A stretch of DNA of 64,000 bases from Acidobacteriota bacterium (GTDB lineage Bacteria > Acidobacteriota > Vicinamibacteria > Vicinamibacterales > UBA2999): positions 1-64,000 of the forward strand of contig JAUSDY010000170.1 of assembly GCA_030650395.1 (NCBI GenBank). The letters are read 5' to 3'. Below the pieces are notes generated by a model. It searched no databases and had not been told where the DNA came from. It was given only the letters and a program-made list of their open reading frames with translations. Numbering within the stretch: position 1 is the stretch's first letter; each line of letters begins with the position of its first letter. The translations under genes and the position numbers were made by a program. Below, in pieces: positions 55,132 through 63,179 of the stretch.

Positions 55132-56172
55132 GTGCACGCGGAGCTCCAGGAGGCGATCGACTTCCACGTCGCGGTCATCGCTGAAGGCAGCAAGGCGCTG
55201 GTCGGCTACGACATCGCGAAGGCCGTCGCCAACGTCGTCTTGCTGTCGGAGATCCCAACCACATACGACAAGCGGAGCGAGCGGCAGGTCAACGCCGGCA
55301 ACCTGCTGCTGCGGGGCGTGCCTGGCGTCGGCAAGACATTCTTCGGCGTCATCCTCGCCGCGATCAGCGACGCCAAGTTCGCGCGCATCCAGGGGCGCGC
55401 CGACCTGCAGCCCACCGAGGTGGTGGGTTTCCAGATGATCAATCCCGCCACCGGCCAGCTCGTGACCGAGTTTGGCCCGATGGCATCAGCTGAAGTGATC
55501 CTGCTCGACGAGATCAACCGCATCCCGCTGAAGTCGCAAAGCGCGTTTCTCGAGGCGTTGCAGGACCGCACCATCACCGTCGGCAAGACGACCTACGAGC
55601 TGCCCGCGTTCAGCTTCGCCATCGCGACGATGAACCCGGTCGAGCTCGGGCAGGGCACGTTCCCGTTATCGGAAGCCGCGACGGATCGCTTCGCCGCGAT
55701 GATCAACATCGGCTACCTGCCCGCTGAAGAAGAAGAGAAGCTGGTCGACTGGGATTTCAAGCGGGTCGCGCTCAACCCGTTGCTCACGAAGGAGCGGATC
55801 ATCCAGCTGCGCGCGGCGATCAATCAGCGGGTGTTTCTGCACGAGCGGCTCGGCAAGTACATCCAGCGCCTGGTGGCCGCCACGCGCCCGTACAATCCCG
55901 ACACCGACTGGCGCCAGCATTCGCCGTCGGAGCTGGTCGAGCGCGGCGTCGACCTCGGCGCGTCGCCGCGGGCGATCATCTGCTGGAGCCGCCTGGCCAA
56001 GGTGTGGGCGGTGCTGCAGCGCCGGCGCGCGGAGGTCTACCCCGAAGATATCCAGGACCTCGCGCCGTTTGTGCTCGGCCATCGCATCTGGTTAGGTCCT
56101 CACGCCGCGGCGCATGGGTTGACCGCGGAAGACGTGATTCGCGACGTGATCGCGCAGGTGCCGGTGCCATGA
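55132..56172 (+). CDS. MoxR-family AAA+ ATPase
   Basis: A 346-residue AAA+ ATPase. Walker A LLRGVPGVGKTFFGVIL, Walker B AEVILLDEINRIPLKSQSAF, sensor region FAIATMNPVELGQGTFPL and a C-terminal lid with GASPRAIICWSRLAKVWAV. MoxR proteins act as chaperones activating von Willebrand factor-type proteins; two such proteins are encoded 1-3 genes downstream. It starts with GTG directly after the M19 stop and overlaps the following gene by 4 nt. The DUF58 gene usually next to moxR is missing here. Confidence 0.93.
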   Translation: MHAELQEAIDFHVAVIAEGSKALVGYDIAKAVANVVLLSEIPTTYDKRSERQVNAGNLLLRGVPGVGKTFFGVILAAISDAKFARIQGRADLQPTEVVGFQMINPATGQLVTEFGPMASAEVILLDEINRIPLKSQSAFLEALQDRTITVGKTTYELPAFSFAIATMNPVELGQGTFPLSEAATDRFAAMINIGYLPAEEEEKLVDWDFKRVALNPLLTKERIIQLRAAINQRVFLHERLGKYIQRLVAATRPYNPDTDWRQHSPSELVERGVDLGASPRAIICWSRLAKVWAVLQRRRAEVYPEDIQDLAPFVLGHRIWLGPHAAAHGLTAEDVIRDVIAQVPVP

Positions 56173-57353
56173 GGCGGATCTTCGGTGTTCTTGTCCTGGC
56201 GAGCGTAGGGGCGCACTTTAGTGCGCCCGGTAACGCGCAGGAGATGACGTCGGTCGAACCGATCCGCTGCTGGTGGCAATCGAGCACGGGCGCCGTCACC
56301 ATCGGCGAAGCCTTTGACGTGACCCTGACATGCGCCGTGCTCGACACCGAAGCCGTGCAAGTGGTGCCTGATGAATCGCGGTTGGGCGTGGCCTCGATTC
56401 AGGTGGCCCCGTTCGAAATCCTCGGCGGCTCGCATCCACCAGATTCACACCGCGGGTCGCGGCGGTTTTTCCAATACCGGTATTCGCTCCGCCTGATCAA
56501 CGCCGACTCGATCGGACGCGATGTCAACGTGCCGGTGTTGCCGATTCAATACCGCGTGCACAGCCGCGTGGCTGCGAATGCGTCGCTCGAAGGACGCGAT
56601 CTGACCTACCTCCTGCCGCCGCTGCCGATCAAGGTGCTGTCGCTCGTTCCCGCCGACGCGGCCGACATCCGCGATGGTGCAGACGCCAGCCTCGGCGCGG
56701 TCGAATCGCTTCGCTTCCGCACCAGCCTGTTCCAGATCCTCGCGCTGGCGCTCGGCGCCATCGCGGCGGTGATGGTCTTGCTCGCATTGCTGCCGCTCAC
56801 GCGCCGCGCGAGGACCGCGACAAGCAAAGACGAAGGCCGCTTGCCCGATCGCATCGTCCTCCATCACGTCGCCGCGGAGCTTGAAGGCGTCAAGCGAGAG
56901 GCCGCGATCGAAGGATGGACCGACGGCCTCACGGCCCGGGCCCTCGCTGCGCTTCGCATTGTGGCCGCGTCCGCAATCGATCGGCCGAGCAGCCAGAAGC
57001 CGCTGGCGAAGGATGCGCCGACGCCTGAGGGCCGGCTCGCCGCCGGGCAAGGGTGGCCGCGGCCCGTGCGCGTCTCGGTGTCGAGCCCGGTGACGACAGA
57101 CGATGTCGGTCGGGCGGGATCGAAGCTGCCGGATTCGGTGAGCATGACACGGCGCCATCATCTCGAAGGGCTGCAACAGGGCCTCGCCGCGCTGGCAGCG
57201 GCTTTGTATCGGCAGGTCCCGGTGCGCGACAGCCATGTCTTGGACGAGGCGGTGCGTCACGGTGCGAGCGTGGCCCGCGACCTCGAGCAGGAACGCGCCT
57301 CGTGGAGAACGCTGCGGAGAACGCTGTGGAGAACCGTGTGGCCGCGACGCTGA
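56169..57353 (+). CDS. Membrane protein of the MoxR/VWA operon, BatD-like
   Basis: A 394-residue protein with a signal peptide whose mature end contains a repeat-derived segment (VGAHFSAPGNAQ from 56206-56228). The extracytoplasmic part, CWWQSSTGAVTIGEAFDVTL and FQYRYSLRLINADSIGRDV, is beta-rich like BatD/BAM-type proteins. A transmembrane helix follows (LALALGAIAAVMVLLALLPL, about 195-217), then a cytoplasmic Arg-rich part with predicted helices. It belongs to the operon and probably binds the VWA proteins. Its 3' end contains three 12-bp near-repeats that overlap the start of the next gene. Confidence 0.8.
   Translation: MRRIFGVLVLASVGAHFSAPGNAQEMTSVEPIRCWWQSSTGAVTIGEAFDVTLTCAVLDTEAVQVVPDESRLGVASIQVAPFEILGGSHPPDSHRGSRRFFQYRYSLRLINADSIGRDVNVPVLPIQYRVHSRVAANASLEGRDLTYLLPPLPIKVLSLVPADAADIRDGADASLGAVESLRFRTSLFQILALALGAIAAVMVLLALLPLTRRARTATSKDEGRLPDRIVLHHVAAELEGVKREAAIEGWTDGLTARALAALRIVAASAIDRPSSQKPLAKDAPTPEGRLAAGQGWPRPVRVSVSSPVTTDDVGRAGSKLPDSVSMTRRHHLEGLQQGLAALAAALYRQVPVRDSHVLDEAVRHGASVARDLEQERASWRTLRRTLWRTVWPRR
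56206..56228 (+). repeat. GTAG/CTTTAG palindrome in a signal-peptide region
   Basis: GTAGG, then arms GGGCGCAC and GTGCGCCC around TTTA (56209-56228). It is translated as VGAHFSAP within the signal peptide of the BatD-like protein. Confidence 0.9.
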
Positions 57354-58435
57354 CGGCGATCCGCGACAGCATCTCCGCCGAATGGATGGGGTTCGGCCTC
57401 AGCGGGCTGCAGTTCTGGCATCGCGACACGGCACGCCTGGCGCTCGTCGCGTTGGTGGCTGCCGCGGTGGTGCTCTTCCTGATTCGGTCGGTGCTCACCA
57501 AAAAAGCGGGGCGCGATCATCTCGTGGTGCCGGCACTGCTGCGATCGATGCCGTCCTCGTCACTGTCGTGGACGCGTCACTTGCCGATCGCGCTCTTCCT
57601 GTTCGGACTGCCGGCGGCAGTGCTGGCCCTCGCCGATCCGTATTCGGCGCTGGTCGTCGAGGATGTGACGTACCCCGGCCGCCGCATCAGCCTGATGATC
57701 GACGCCTCCGACAGCATGCAGACGGCCTTCAAGGCCGAGACCCTGAACACTCGCAACGACGTGCAACCGGCGTTCTTCACGACCGTCGCCGCCGCGGAGC
57801 GGTTCGTTCAGCTCCGCCGCAAGGGCAAGTACCGCGACCTGATGGCGCTCGTGGAGTTCGGCAACCGCGCCTACGTGATCACGCCGTTCACGAGCGACTA
57901 CGACAACCTGCTGCTCAGCATGGCGCTGATCGGCGACCCGGTCGAGTTCTCGCTGTTTCCTGATTCGGGCACGGTGATCGCCAGCGCGATCGAACAAAGC
58001 ATCGAGATCTTCAAGGCGTTCAACTATCTCGAAGCGTCCGGCAACCTGATGGTGATCTTCACCGATGGCGAAGACACCACGTCGATCGTCCACGGCCGCA
58101 GCCTCGACGACATTCTGAAGAGTGCGGTCGACAACCACATCCCCCTGTTCTTCGTGCGCACCAACTACAACAAGAGCTTCGGCGACGGCATCCCCGACGC
58201 CAAGTGGCAGGCCGCGGTGGCGAAGACCGGCGGCCGCTATTACATCGCCAAGGACGAGTCGAGCCTGATCGCCGCGGTCGAAGACATCGATCGCGAAGCG
58301 GTCGGCGCGATCCAATCGAGGCAGTACACCAGTCAACGCCCGCGCTTCACGATGTTTGCGTTGCTGGCGGCCGCGTTCTGGATCGGCGCCGCCGGCCTGA
58401 AGCTCGGCACGCCGTGGTTCAGCAGGATTCCATAG
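57326..58435 (+). CDS. von Willebrand factor A protein (BatA-like)
   Basis: From GTG at 57326 the product has 369 residues; GTG at 57302 or 57338 and ATG at 57386 are other possible starts. The protein has an N-terminal helix (ALVALVAAAVVLFLIRSVL), a loop, a second helix (PIALFLFGLPAAVLALAD) and a VWA domain with the MIDAS motif MIDASDSMQTA (D-x-S-x-S complete), later VEFGNRAYVI and NLMVIFTDGEDTT. A final helix (FALLAAAFWIGAAGL) closes it. It would act at the membrane with the MoxR ATPase and the second VWA protein. The preceding gene overlaps its start. Confidence 0.85.
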   Translation: MENRVAATLTAIRDSISAEWMGFGLSGLQFWHRDTARLALVALVAAAVVLFLIRSVLTKKAGRDHLVVPALLRSMPSSSLSWTRHLPIALFLFGLPAAVLALADPYSALVVEDVTYPGRRISLMIDASDSMQTAFKAETLNTRNDVQPAFFTTVAAAERFVQLRRKGKYRDLMALVEFGNRAYVITPFTSDYDNLLLSMALIGDPVEFSLFPDSGTVIASAIEQSIEIFKAFNYLEASGNLMVIFTDGEDTTSIVHGRSLDDILKSAVDNHIPLFFVRTNYNKSFGDGIPDAKWQAAVAKTGGRYYIAKDESSLIAAVEDIDREAVGAIQSRQYTSQRPRFTMFALLAAAFWIGAAGLKLGTPWFSRIP

Positions 58436-58438
58436 GTA

Positions 58439-58502
58439 CAGGGGTTCAGGGGTTCAGAGGTTCAGGGGTTCAGGGGTTCAGAGGTTCAGGGGTTCAGAGG
58501 TT
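58439..58502 (+). repeat. Eight 8-bp repeats (CAGRGGTT)
   Basis: CAGGGGTT five times and CAGAGGTT three times, without interruption, between the VWA gene and the next gene. Runs of GGGG separated by TTCA could form a G-quadruplex. The next ATG follows within 7 nt. Confidence 0.92.
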
Positions 58503-58508
58503 CATGCG

Positions 58509-59234
58509 ATGAGAACAGTGATCAGCCGGTTGAGCATTGCGGTTGTTCTTGCGGTCGCCGCGTGGCTGTCGTGGAGCGAGGCGAAGCTGACCGCTCGCGT
58601 TGCCACCGCCAAAGAGCGGCTCGCCACCCTTGATCTACACGTGGACGATGACCTCGACGCCAACAGGACGCTGTCCGACTATCTCCCGATCGACACGCAG
58701 CCGCTCGCCACGGACATTCGGCGGACGCGCACCACGGTCGAGTACTGGCTGGCGCGATACGGCGAGGTGATCGACGAGGCCAACGGCGAACTCGATGCCG
58801 AGGTCCTGCTGGCGGCGGCCAATGCCGCGTTCCGCACGCAGGAGCGCGAGGGCGGCGCGGGCTCCGCGCGGGTGCAACGGCTCGACGGCGTGCTTCAAGC
58901 GTATGTCGCGGTATTGAAGGCGGAATGGCCCGCCATAAAGGGGAGCCCTACGGCGTCGCGAATGGATGCGGCGTACAACTACGAATACGTGTCGCGCGTG
59001 CGCGATCAGGTGGCTCGACGCGCAGGCAAGCCGGTGAAGGAATTGCCTCGCACCGCCGCCGCCCCTCGCAAGCCCGGCGACCTGCCGGCCGGCCCCACGG
59101 TTCACGGGCGTCCTGGCGGCCCGCCGCCCGACATGAAGGCGGAGGAGATGGACGTGATCGCGCCGATGAATTACGGCGACCGCGAGGCGCAGCCTGAGGC
59201 CACGCCGGGCGCCAGGCGCGAGCGCAAGGGATGA
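58509..59234 (+). CDS. Exported protein of unknown function in the VWA operon
   Basis: A 241-residue protein. It opens with a hydrophobic segment (LSIAVVLAVAAWLSW, likely anchor or signal), then a helical part (ATAKERLATLDLHVDDDLDA, TRTTVEYWLARYGEVIDEAN, LAAANAAFRTQEREGG) and a Pro/Gly-rich C-terminal part (PGDLPAGPTVHGRPGGPPP). The segment WPAIKGSPTAS is encoded by a degenerate palindrome (58927-58951). Not recognised; the helical middle is reminiscent of TPR-like accessory proteins in Bat operons. It overlaps the next gene by 4 nt. Confidence 0.7.
   Translation: MRTVISRLSIAVVLAVAAWLSWSEAKLTARVATAKERLATLDLHVDDDLDANRTLSDYLPIDTQPLATDIRRTRTTVEYWLARYGEVIDEANGELDAEVLLAAANAAFRTQEREGGAGSARVQRLDGVLQAYVAVLKAEWPAIKGSPTASRMDAAYNYEYVSRVRDQVARRAGKPVKELPRTAAAPRKPGDLPAGPTVHGRPGGPPPDMKAEEMDVIAPMNYGDREAQPEATPGARRERKG
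58927..58951. repeat. Degenerate GGCACCCC-type palindrome inside a coding sequence
   Basis: GGCCCGCC, ATAAA, GGGGAGCC, CTACG. It differs from 2931-2955 at three positions over the same 25 bp, and is translated in frame in the Bat-operon protein. Confidence 0.7.
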
Positions 59235-60307
59235 TCGCGTTCGGCGCGCCGCCATTGCTGTGGCTGCTGGCGGCGCCGGCGTTGCTGATCGCACTGTGGG
59301 TGTGGCGGTTTGTGCGCCGCCTCTCCGATCTGCGCCGGCTGCGCGAACGCCGATCGGTGCCAATTCGGGAACGCTTCGCGCTTGCCGGCGATTTGCCGTT
59401 CTGGCTCAGCATCATTCTCGCGTCTTCGCTGCTCATCGTCGCGCTCGCGCGCCCGCGCGGAATGACCACGGCGATCGGCCGCGCCGGCGTCGACATCGTG
59501 GTGCTGCAGGACGGCTCCGCGTCGATGCACGTGACCGATGTACCGGGCAATCGCTGGCAGCGATCGATGCGCTTTCTTCGCGTGCTTGGCGATTCCCTGA
59601 GCTGGAACGACGACCGCATGGCGCTGACGGTGTTTGCGCATATCTCAACACCCCAGATCCGGCTGACCAACGATCCGAACACCGTCTTTTTCTTTCTCGA
59701 TCATCTCCAGGACCGTCCACCATTCCGGCTCGAAGACGACACCACGTGGGACACCAATCTTGAACAAGGCATTGCCTGGGGCCTCCGGCTGATTGAGAAG
59801 GACCGCGACATTCACGGCCCGTCACCGAATGCCAGGCTGTTCGTGCTGATCTCCGACGGCGAGTCGTGGAGCGGCGAGGTGGCGCGCGCGATCCAGAAGG
59901 CGAATGAGGCGAATGTGCCGTTGTTCGTGATCGGCGCCGGCACGCTCTCCGGCGGAATGCTGCCGGCGTTTCGCAACGAAGACGACGTCGAGGAAGCGTC
60001 GCCGGGCCGATCGCGGCTCGATCGGGCGTCGCTGCTGCGCATCGCCGCCGCAGGCGGGGGGCGATACTTCGAGCTCGATCGCGATCCCGATCGCGATATT
60101 GCCAACACGATCATCGACGCCGGCCGTCGTCAGGCGCCCACCAAGGTCGAGGAAGGCAAGGTCCAGGAGCTTTACTGGCGATTCCTCGCTGCGGCCGTCG
60201 CTGCCGCGGCGATCGGCGCCATCTTCCTGCGCGAGCGCGCCGAGCTGGCGATGCAGGTGGCCGGCGCGGGCCTCACCGCGCTCAGCCTCGCCGGGCTGCT
60301 CTGGTAG
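59231..60307 (+). CDS. von Willebrand factor A protein (BatB-like)
   Basis: A 358-residue membrane VWA protein. N-terminal helix (LLWLLAAPALLIALWVW), a second helix (WLSIILASSLLIVALA) and the VWA domain with MIDAS VLQDGSASMHVTD, LTVFAHISTPQIRLT, and VLISDGESWSGEV with the second metal-contact region. A C-terminal transmembrane helix is followed by ERAELAMQVAGAGLTALSLA. Paired with the upstream VWA protein and MoxR. Overlaps its predecessor by 4 nt. What the complex does is unknown; Bat proteins have been linked to stress resistance and the envelope. Confidence 0.9.
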   Translation: MIAFGAPPLLWLLAAPALLIALWVWRFVRRLSDLRRLRERRSVPIRERFALAGDLPFWLSIILASSLLIVALARPRGMTTAIGRAGVDIVVLQDGSASMHVTDVPGNRWQRSMRFLRVLGDSLSWNDDRMALTVFAHISTPQIRLTNDPNTVFFFLDHLQDRPPFRLEDDTTWDTNLEQGIAWGLRLIEKDRDIHGPSPNARLFVLISDGESWSGEVARAIQKANEANVPLFVIGAGTLSGGMLPAFRNEDDVEEASPGRSRLDRASLLRIAAAGGGRYFELDRDPDRDIANTIIDAGRRQAPTKVEEGKVQELYWRFLAAAVAAAAIGAIFLRERAELAMQVAGAGLTALSLAGLLW

Positions 60308-60313
60308 CGCTGA

Positions 60314-60982
60314 ATGACGTTTTCAACGTCCGCCAAGAGCCGGCTGACCAGCCACGACCTGAACAGGTTTCCGGGGAGAAGCTTGTTCGATCGCCTCGCT
60401 CGTGCTGTGTGCGAAGCGGGATGCCTGCCGCGCAAGGAACTTTACGAAGCGTGGGAAGTGGCCCGGCGCGTGCGGCGCCTGTTGCGCGGCGGGCGTGTCG
60501 TCGACGTCGCCGGCGGCCATGGGTTGCTCGCGCAGACGATGCTGCTGCTGGACGATTCTTCGCCTGACGCCTACGTCGTGGATCCGGCGCCGCCCTCGTC
60601 TGCCACGAAGCTGCATGAGTCAATCGTGTCAGCGTGGCCGCGACTCGCGGGCCGCGTCCACTGGACAGCGGCCCCACTCGATGCGTTCACGTTCGAGAAG
60701 GGTGACCTGATCGTCTCGAGCCACGCGTGCGGCAGCCTTACCGATTTCGTGCTCGATAGCGCGATGCACGTGCGGGCACGTGTCGCCGTGTTGCCCTGCT
60801 GTCACGACGCCACGACCTCCGACGCGGGCCAGATCACGGGCTGGGTCGATCCTGCGCTCGCCATCGATCTTCTCCGGGCGGTGCGTCGCCAGAAACACGG
60901 TTACACCGTTAAGACCCAAACCATCCCCGAAACCATCACGCCCAAAAACCGCCTCCTGATCGGCGAGCCCGCCTCGCACTGA
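60314..60982 (+). CDS. Class I methyltransferase-like protein (METTL25/RRNAD-like)
   Basis: A 222-residue protein. The SAM motif is RVVDVAGGHGLLAQTM, acidic VVDPAPPSS, then LIVSSHACGSLTDFVLDSA and RVAVLPCCHDATTS. The pattern HxCGxLTD and CCH is like METTL25/RRNAD1-type methyltransferases (Methyltransf_32). Substrate unknown. It has no signal peptide, so it acts in the cytoplasm, unlike most neighbours. It starts 6 nt after the VWA gene and could be the last gene of the operon. Confidence 0.82.
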   Translation: MTFSTSAKSRLTSHDLNRFPGRSLFDRLARAVCEAGCLPRKELYEAWEVARRVRRLLRGGRVVDVAGGHGLLAQTMLLLDDSSPDAYVVDPAPPSSATKLHESIVSAWPRLAGRVHWTAAPLDAFTFEKGDLIVSSHACGSLTDFVLDSAMHVRARVAVLPCCHDATTSDAGQITGWVDPALAIDLLRAVRRQKHGYTVKTQTIPETITPKNRLLIGEPASH

Positions 60983-61006
60983 TCAGGAAGACGGCAACGA
61001 GTGCGT

Positions 61007-61540
61007 TCAGAACCTCACGGACGCCAGGGTGAGTACCCTGCCATCTCGTATTGCAGTCGAACTCACAGGCGCGGGCGCGTTCGGCACGCCAGCCCAGATG
61101 TCCGTCTTAAACAGAGCGCCAATTCCCGCACCGTACATTACGCCTCCGATCAGACCGTTCGCCACGGCAGGGCCCATTTCTGACGATGCCACCCCCAGCG
61201 CCTTTGCACCGAGGACCGCCACGACCACACCGATGCGGGCGCCGATCTTCGCGCCCTTCGCGAATTGGCGGCGACGGCCGATGCTGACATCAAGTGACGT
61301 GATCGCTTGTCGCTGTACTCTGACCGTAGAGTGATTCGCGGTCTCAATCAACAGAGTTTGTTCATCGATCTCCTTCACGGTCCCCTCGAACTGTCCTGCC
61401 AGGAGCGTCGGCGCCTCGACACGAATCTTGCTGCCGGCGACGACCGGGTAAGCAGGATTGGATTGCGCCGACGCCGAATCAGGCCGGCTTGCAAGTACTA
61501 ACCCCGCCACGACGACGAACCGAATCAGTTGTCGAGTCAT
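61007..61540 (-). CDS. Secreted protein with glycine-zipper
   Basis: A 177-residue exported protein. The signal MTRQLIRFVVVAGLVLASRP, SASAQ is nearly the same as that of the protein at 61748. The mature part has VEAPTLLAGQFEGTVKEIDE (a small beta-rich domain) and a glycine-zipper-like helix (GAKIGARIGVVVAVLGAKAL, MGPAVANGLIGGVMYGAGIG). Glycine zippers are typical of outer-membrane-associated lipoproteins. Third gene of a three-gene minus-strand cluster. Function unknown. Confidence 0.78.
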   Translation of the reverse strand: MTRQLIRFVVVAGLVLASRPDSASAQSNPAYPVVAGSKIRVEAPTLLAGQFEGTVKEIDEQTLLIETANHSTVRVQRQAITSLDVSIGRRRQFAKGAKIGARIGVVVAVLGAKALGVASSEMGPAVANGLIGGVMYGAGIGALFKTDIWAGVPNAPAPVSSTAIRDGRVLTLASVRF

Positions 61541-61553
61541 TTCAATCCTCTGA

Positions 61554-61751
61554 TCACTGCTGGCTGAGCGTGACCGCAATGTTTCTCTTGGTTTCCGCCG
61601 GCTCGCAGATGTTCACTCCCGTCTTGATGCTGGTCGGCGCGCTTACGAGACCGGAGTCTAAGTATTTAAAAGCGGAACAGCCCAGGACGACGGACAGGCT
61701 CAACCCTGCAAGGAATGCCTTGCAGTCGCGCGCGGCGCTCGGCGGAGTCAT
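61554..61751 (-). CDS. Small lipoprotein in the 61007-62623 cluster
   Basis: A 65-residue protein, MTPPSAARDCKAFLAGLSLS followed by VVLGCSAFKYLDSGLV. The lipobox is VLGC with Cys at residue 25 or so, so the mature part is only about 40 residues. It contains NICEPAETKRNIAVTLSQQ. The start overlaps the stop of the upstream gene (ATGA), which suggests coupled translation. Not recognised. Confidence 0.75.
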   Translation of the reverse strand: MTPPSAARDCKAFLAGLSLSVVLGCSAFKYLDSGLVSAPTSIKTGVNICEPAETKRNIAVTLSQQ

Positions 61752-62623
61752 CGCCGTCCCTTTCGGAAGCCGACCGCGATGGCGGCAGTCCATTGCCGCT
61801 GCTTGGACGGATCGTCGAGATACCGGGCCACGACCAACGTGAGTCGCGGTTGTGGCAACCCGTAGTGCGCGGATCCGAACTGCTTCACGGCGATGACGCC
61901 CAGCTTCTGGATGTTGTTGCCGGGGGCGTCTGACACACGCGCCAGGGTATGCAGTCCGCCAACCGACACTGAGCTCGCGCCGGTCGTCCACTGATACATC
62001 AGCACGCTGGTCGTCGTGATCAGCTGGTCGCCCGAGGATTTGAGGATGGTGTCGCGCGTCGGCTCGTAGAAGAATTCACCGGCAGCGCTCGAACGCCACC
62101 ACTCGACCTCGGCTCCGGCCGACGCCACGATCGGACCCGCCTTGTACTTCAGTGTCGGCGACAGATACGCGCGCGTCGAAACACCGGCCTTCGCGCCGCC
62201 GAGCGCCTTTCTGTAATCGGGATCGAATGGCTGGTCGTACGACCCGTAACTCATCAACGAATCGAAGGTGCCGAAGTAGACAGAAGGGTCGATGCCGGCC
62301 CGCAGATCGAGGATCGAGAGCGGCGCGTACTCAATCCATCCGCCCAGCTTGGCCTGAGTCGGCGTCAGCACGTTGGTGATCCCGGTGGCGATGTGGGCGC
62401 CGGATAGCAGGGGGTGATGCGATCGGGTCGCCGGCCACGTCCATGACACATCGAGCGTGTTCTGGAGTCCTGCGTTGTTGATCGAGGCGCCGGCCTGGCC
62501 GCGCACCTCGCGCCGGACCCCCGACGGGCTGGCGCCGTCTTGCACTTGCGCCCAGGCCGATTCCGGCCTGCCTGCCAGCACCAACCCCGCCGCGACGACG
62601 AACCGGATAAGTTGTCGAGCCAT
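61748..62623 (-). CDS. Probable outer-membrane beta-barrel protein
   Basis: A 291-residue exported protein with signal MARQLIRFVVAAGLVLAGRP, SAWAQ. The mature protein is rich in alternating hydrophobic/aromatic stretches such as HHPLLSGAHIATGITN, KLGGWIEYAPLSILDLRAG, STRAYLSPTLKYKAGPIV, ASAGAEVEWWRSSAA and LTLVVARYLDDPS, typical of small beta-barrels. It ends in a basic GFRKGRR rather than the classic aromatic residue, so the barrel call is moderate. First gene of the cluster; signal peptide shared with the glycine-zipper gene. Confidence 0.7.
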   Translation of the reverse strand: MARQLIRFVVAAGLVLAGRPESAWAQVQDGASPSGVRREVRGQAGASINNAGLQNTLDVSWTWPATRSHHPLLSGAHIATGITNVLTPTQAKLGGWIEYAPLSILDLRAGIDPSVYFGTFDSLMSYGSYDQPFDPDYRKALGGAKAGVSTRAYLSPTLKYKAGPIVASAGAEVEWWRSSAAGEFFYEPTRDTILKSSGDQLITTTSVLMYQWTTGASSVSVGGLHTLARVSDAPGNNIQKLGVIAVKQFGSAHYGLPQPRLTLVVARYLDDPSKQRQWTAAIAVGFRKGRR

Positions 62624-62718
62624 TTCATCCTCCGCAGGCAGAGTAGACGGCCCGCCGGGCCAAGTCCTGAGGCTGCGGTGAGAACGGCGTGAGTAACTGT
62701 GAGCGCCACCTTCTCAGG

Positions 62719-62724
62719 TATCAT
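62719..62724 (+). promoter_or_regulatory. Possible -10 box (TATCAT) before the CHRD gene
   Basis: TATCAT ends 8 nt before the ATG at 62733. No Shine-Dalgarno. Same spacing as other leaderless candidates in the window. Confidence 0.35.
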
Positions 62725-62732
62725 TTCGGCCC

Positions 62733-63179
62733 ATGACCAGACGGTTCGTCCTTCTTGCCGCCTGTGCGGTCCTGGTATCCGTGGGCACCGTTGGAGCGCA
62801 GGCGCGTCAGTACCGCGCGCGGCTCTCGCCGGTGCCGCTCGATGTCGCCATGCAATCGACGATCGCCGGATCCGGATCGGTGACGGGCACGCTGGCCGGC
62901 CGCACGCTGACGTTGAGCGGCACCTACAAGGACCTGAGAACAGCCGCGACCGTCGTGCGGTTGCATCGCGGCCCACGCATCGCGATGCGCGGTCCGGCCA
63001 TCGCCGACCTCAAGGCCTCGGGTGGAACGACCGGCACGATTGCCGGAACGATCGAGCTCACGAAAGAGCAGCTCGACGATCTGTCGAACGGCCGCCTCTA
63101 CGTTCAATTGCATAGCGAGAAGGCGCCGGACGGAAATCTCTGGGGCTGGCTCTTCTCTCAGGAAGGAAAGAAGCAATGA
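62733..63179 (+). CDS. Secreted CHRD-domain protein
   Basis: A 148-residue exported protein (signal to about residue 23). The CHRD domain is evident: YRARLSPVPLDV, GSGSVTGTLAGRTLTLSGTY, IELTKEQLDDLSNGRLYVQL and HSEKAPDGNLWGWLF. CHRD repeats occur in chordin-like secreted proteins; their bacterial role is unknown. It overlaps the following cytochrome/PQQ gene by 4 nt (ATGA), a pairing that suggests a partner or accessory protein for the dehydrogenase. Confidence 0.88.
   Translation: MTRRFVLLAACAVLVSVGTVGAQARQYRARLSPVPLDVAMQSTIAGSGSVTGTLAGRTLTLSGTYKDLRTAATVVRLHRGPRIAMRGPAIADLKASGGTTGTIAGTIELTKEQLDDLSNGRLYVQLHSEKAPDGNLWGWLFSQEGKKQ

Noticed and set aside
58439-58502. Possible CRISPR-like or iteron repeats
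   Set aside because: 8-bp contiguous units without spacers between two coupled genes.
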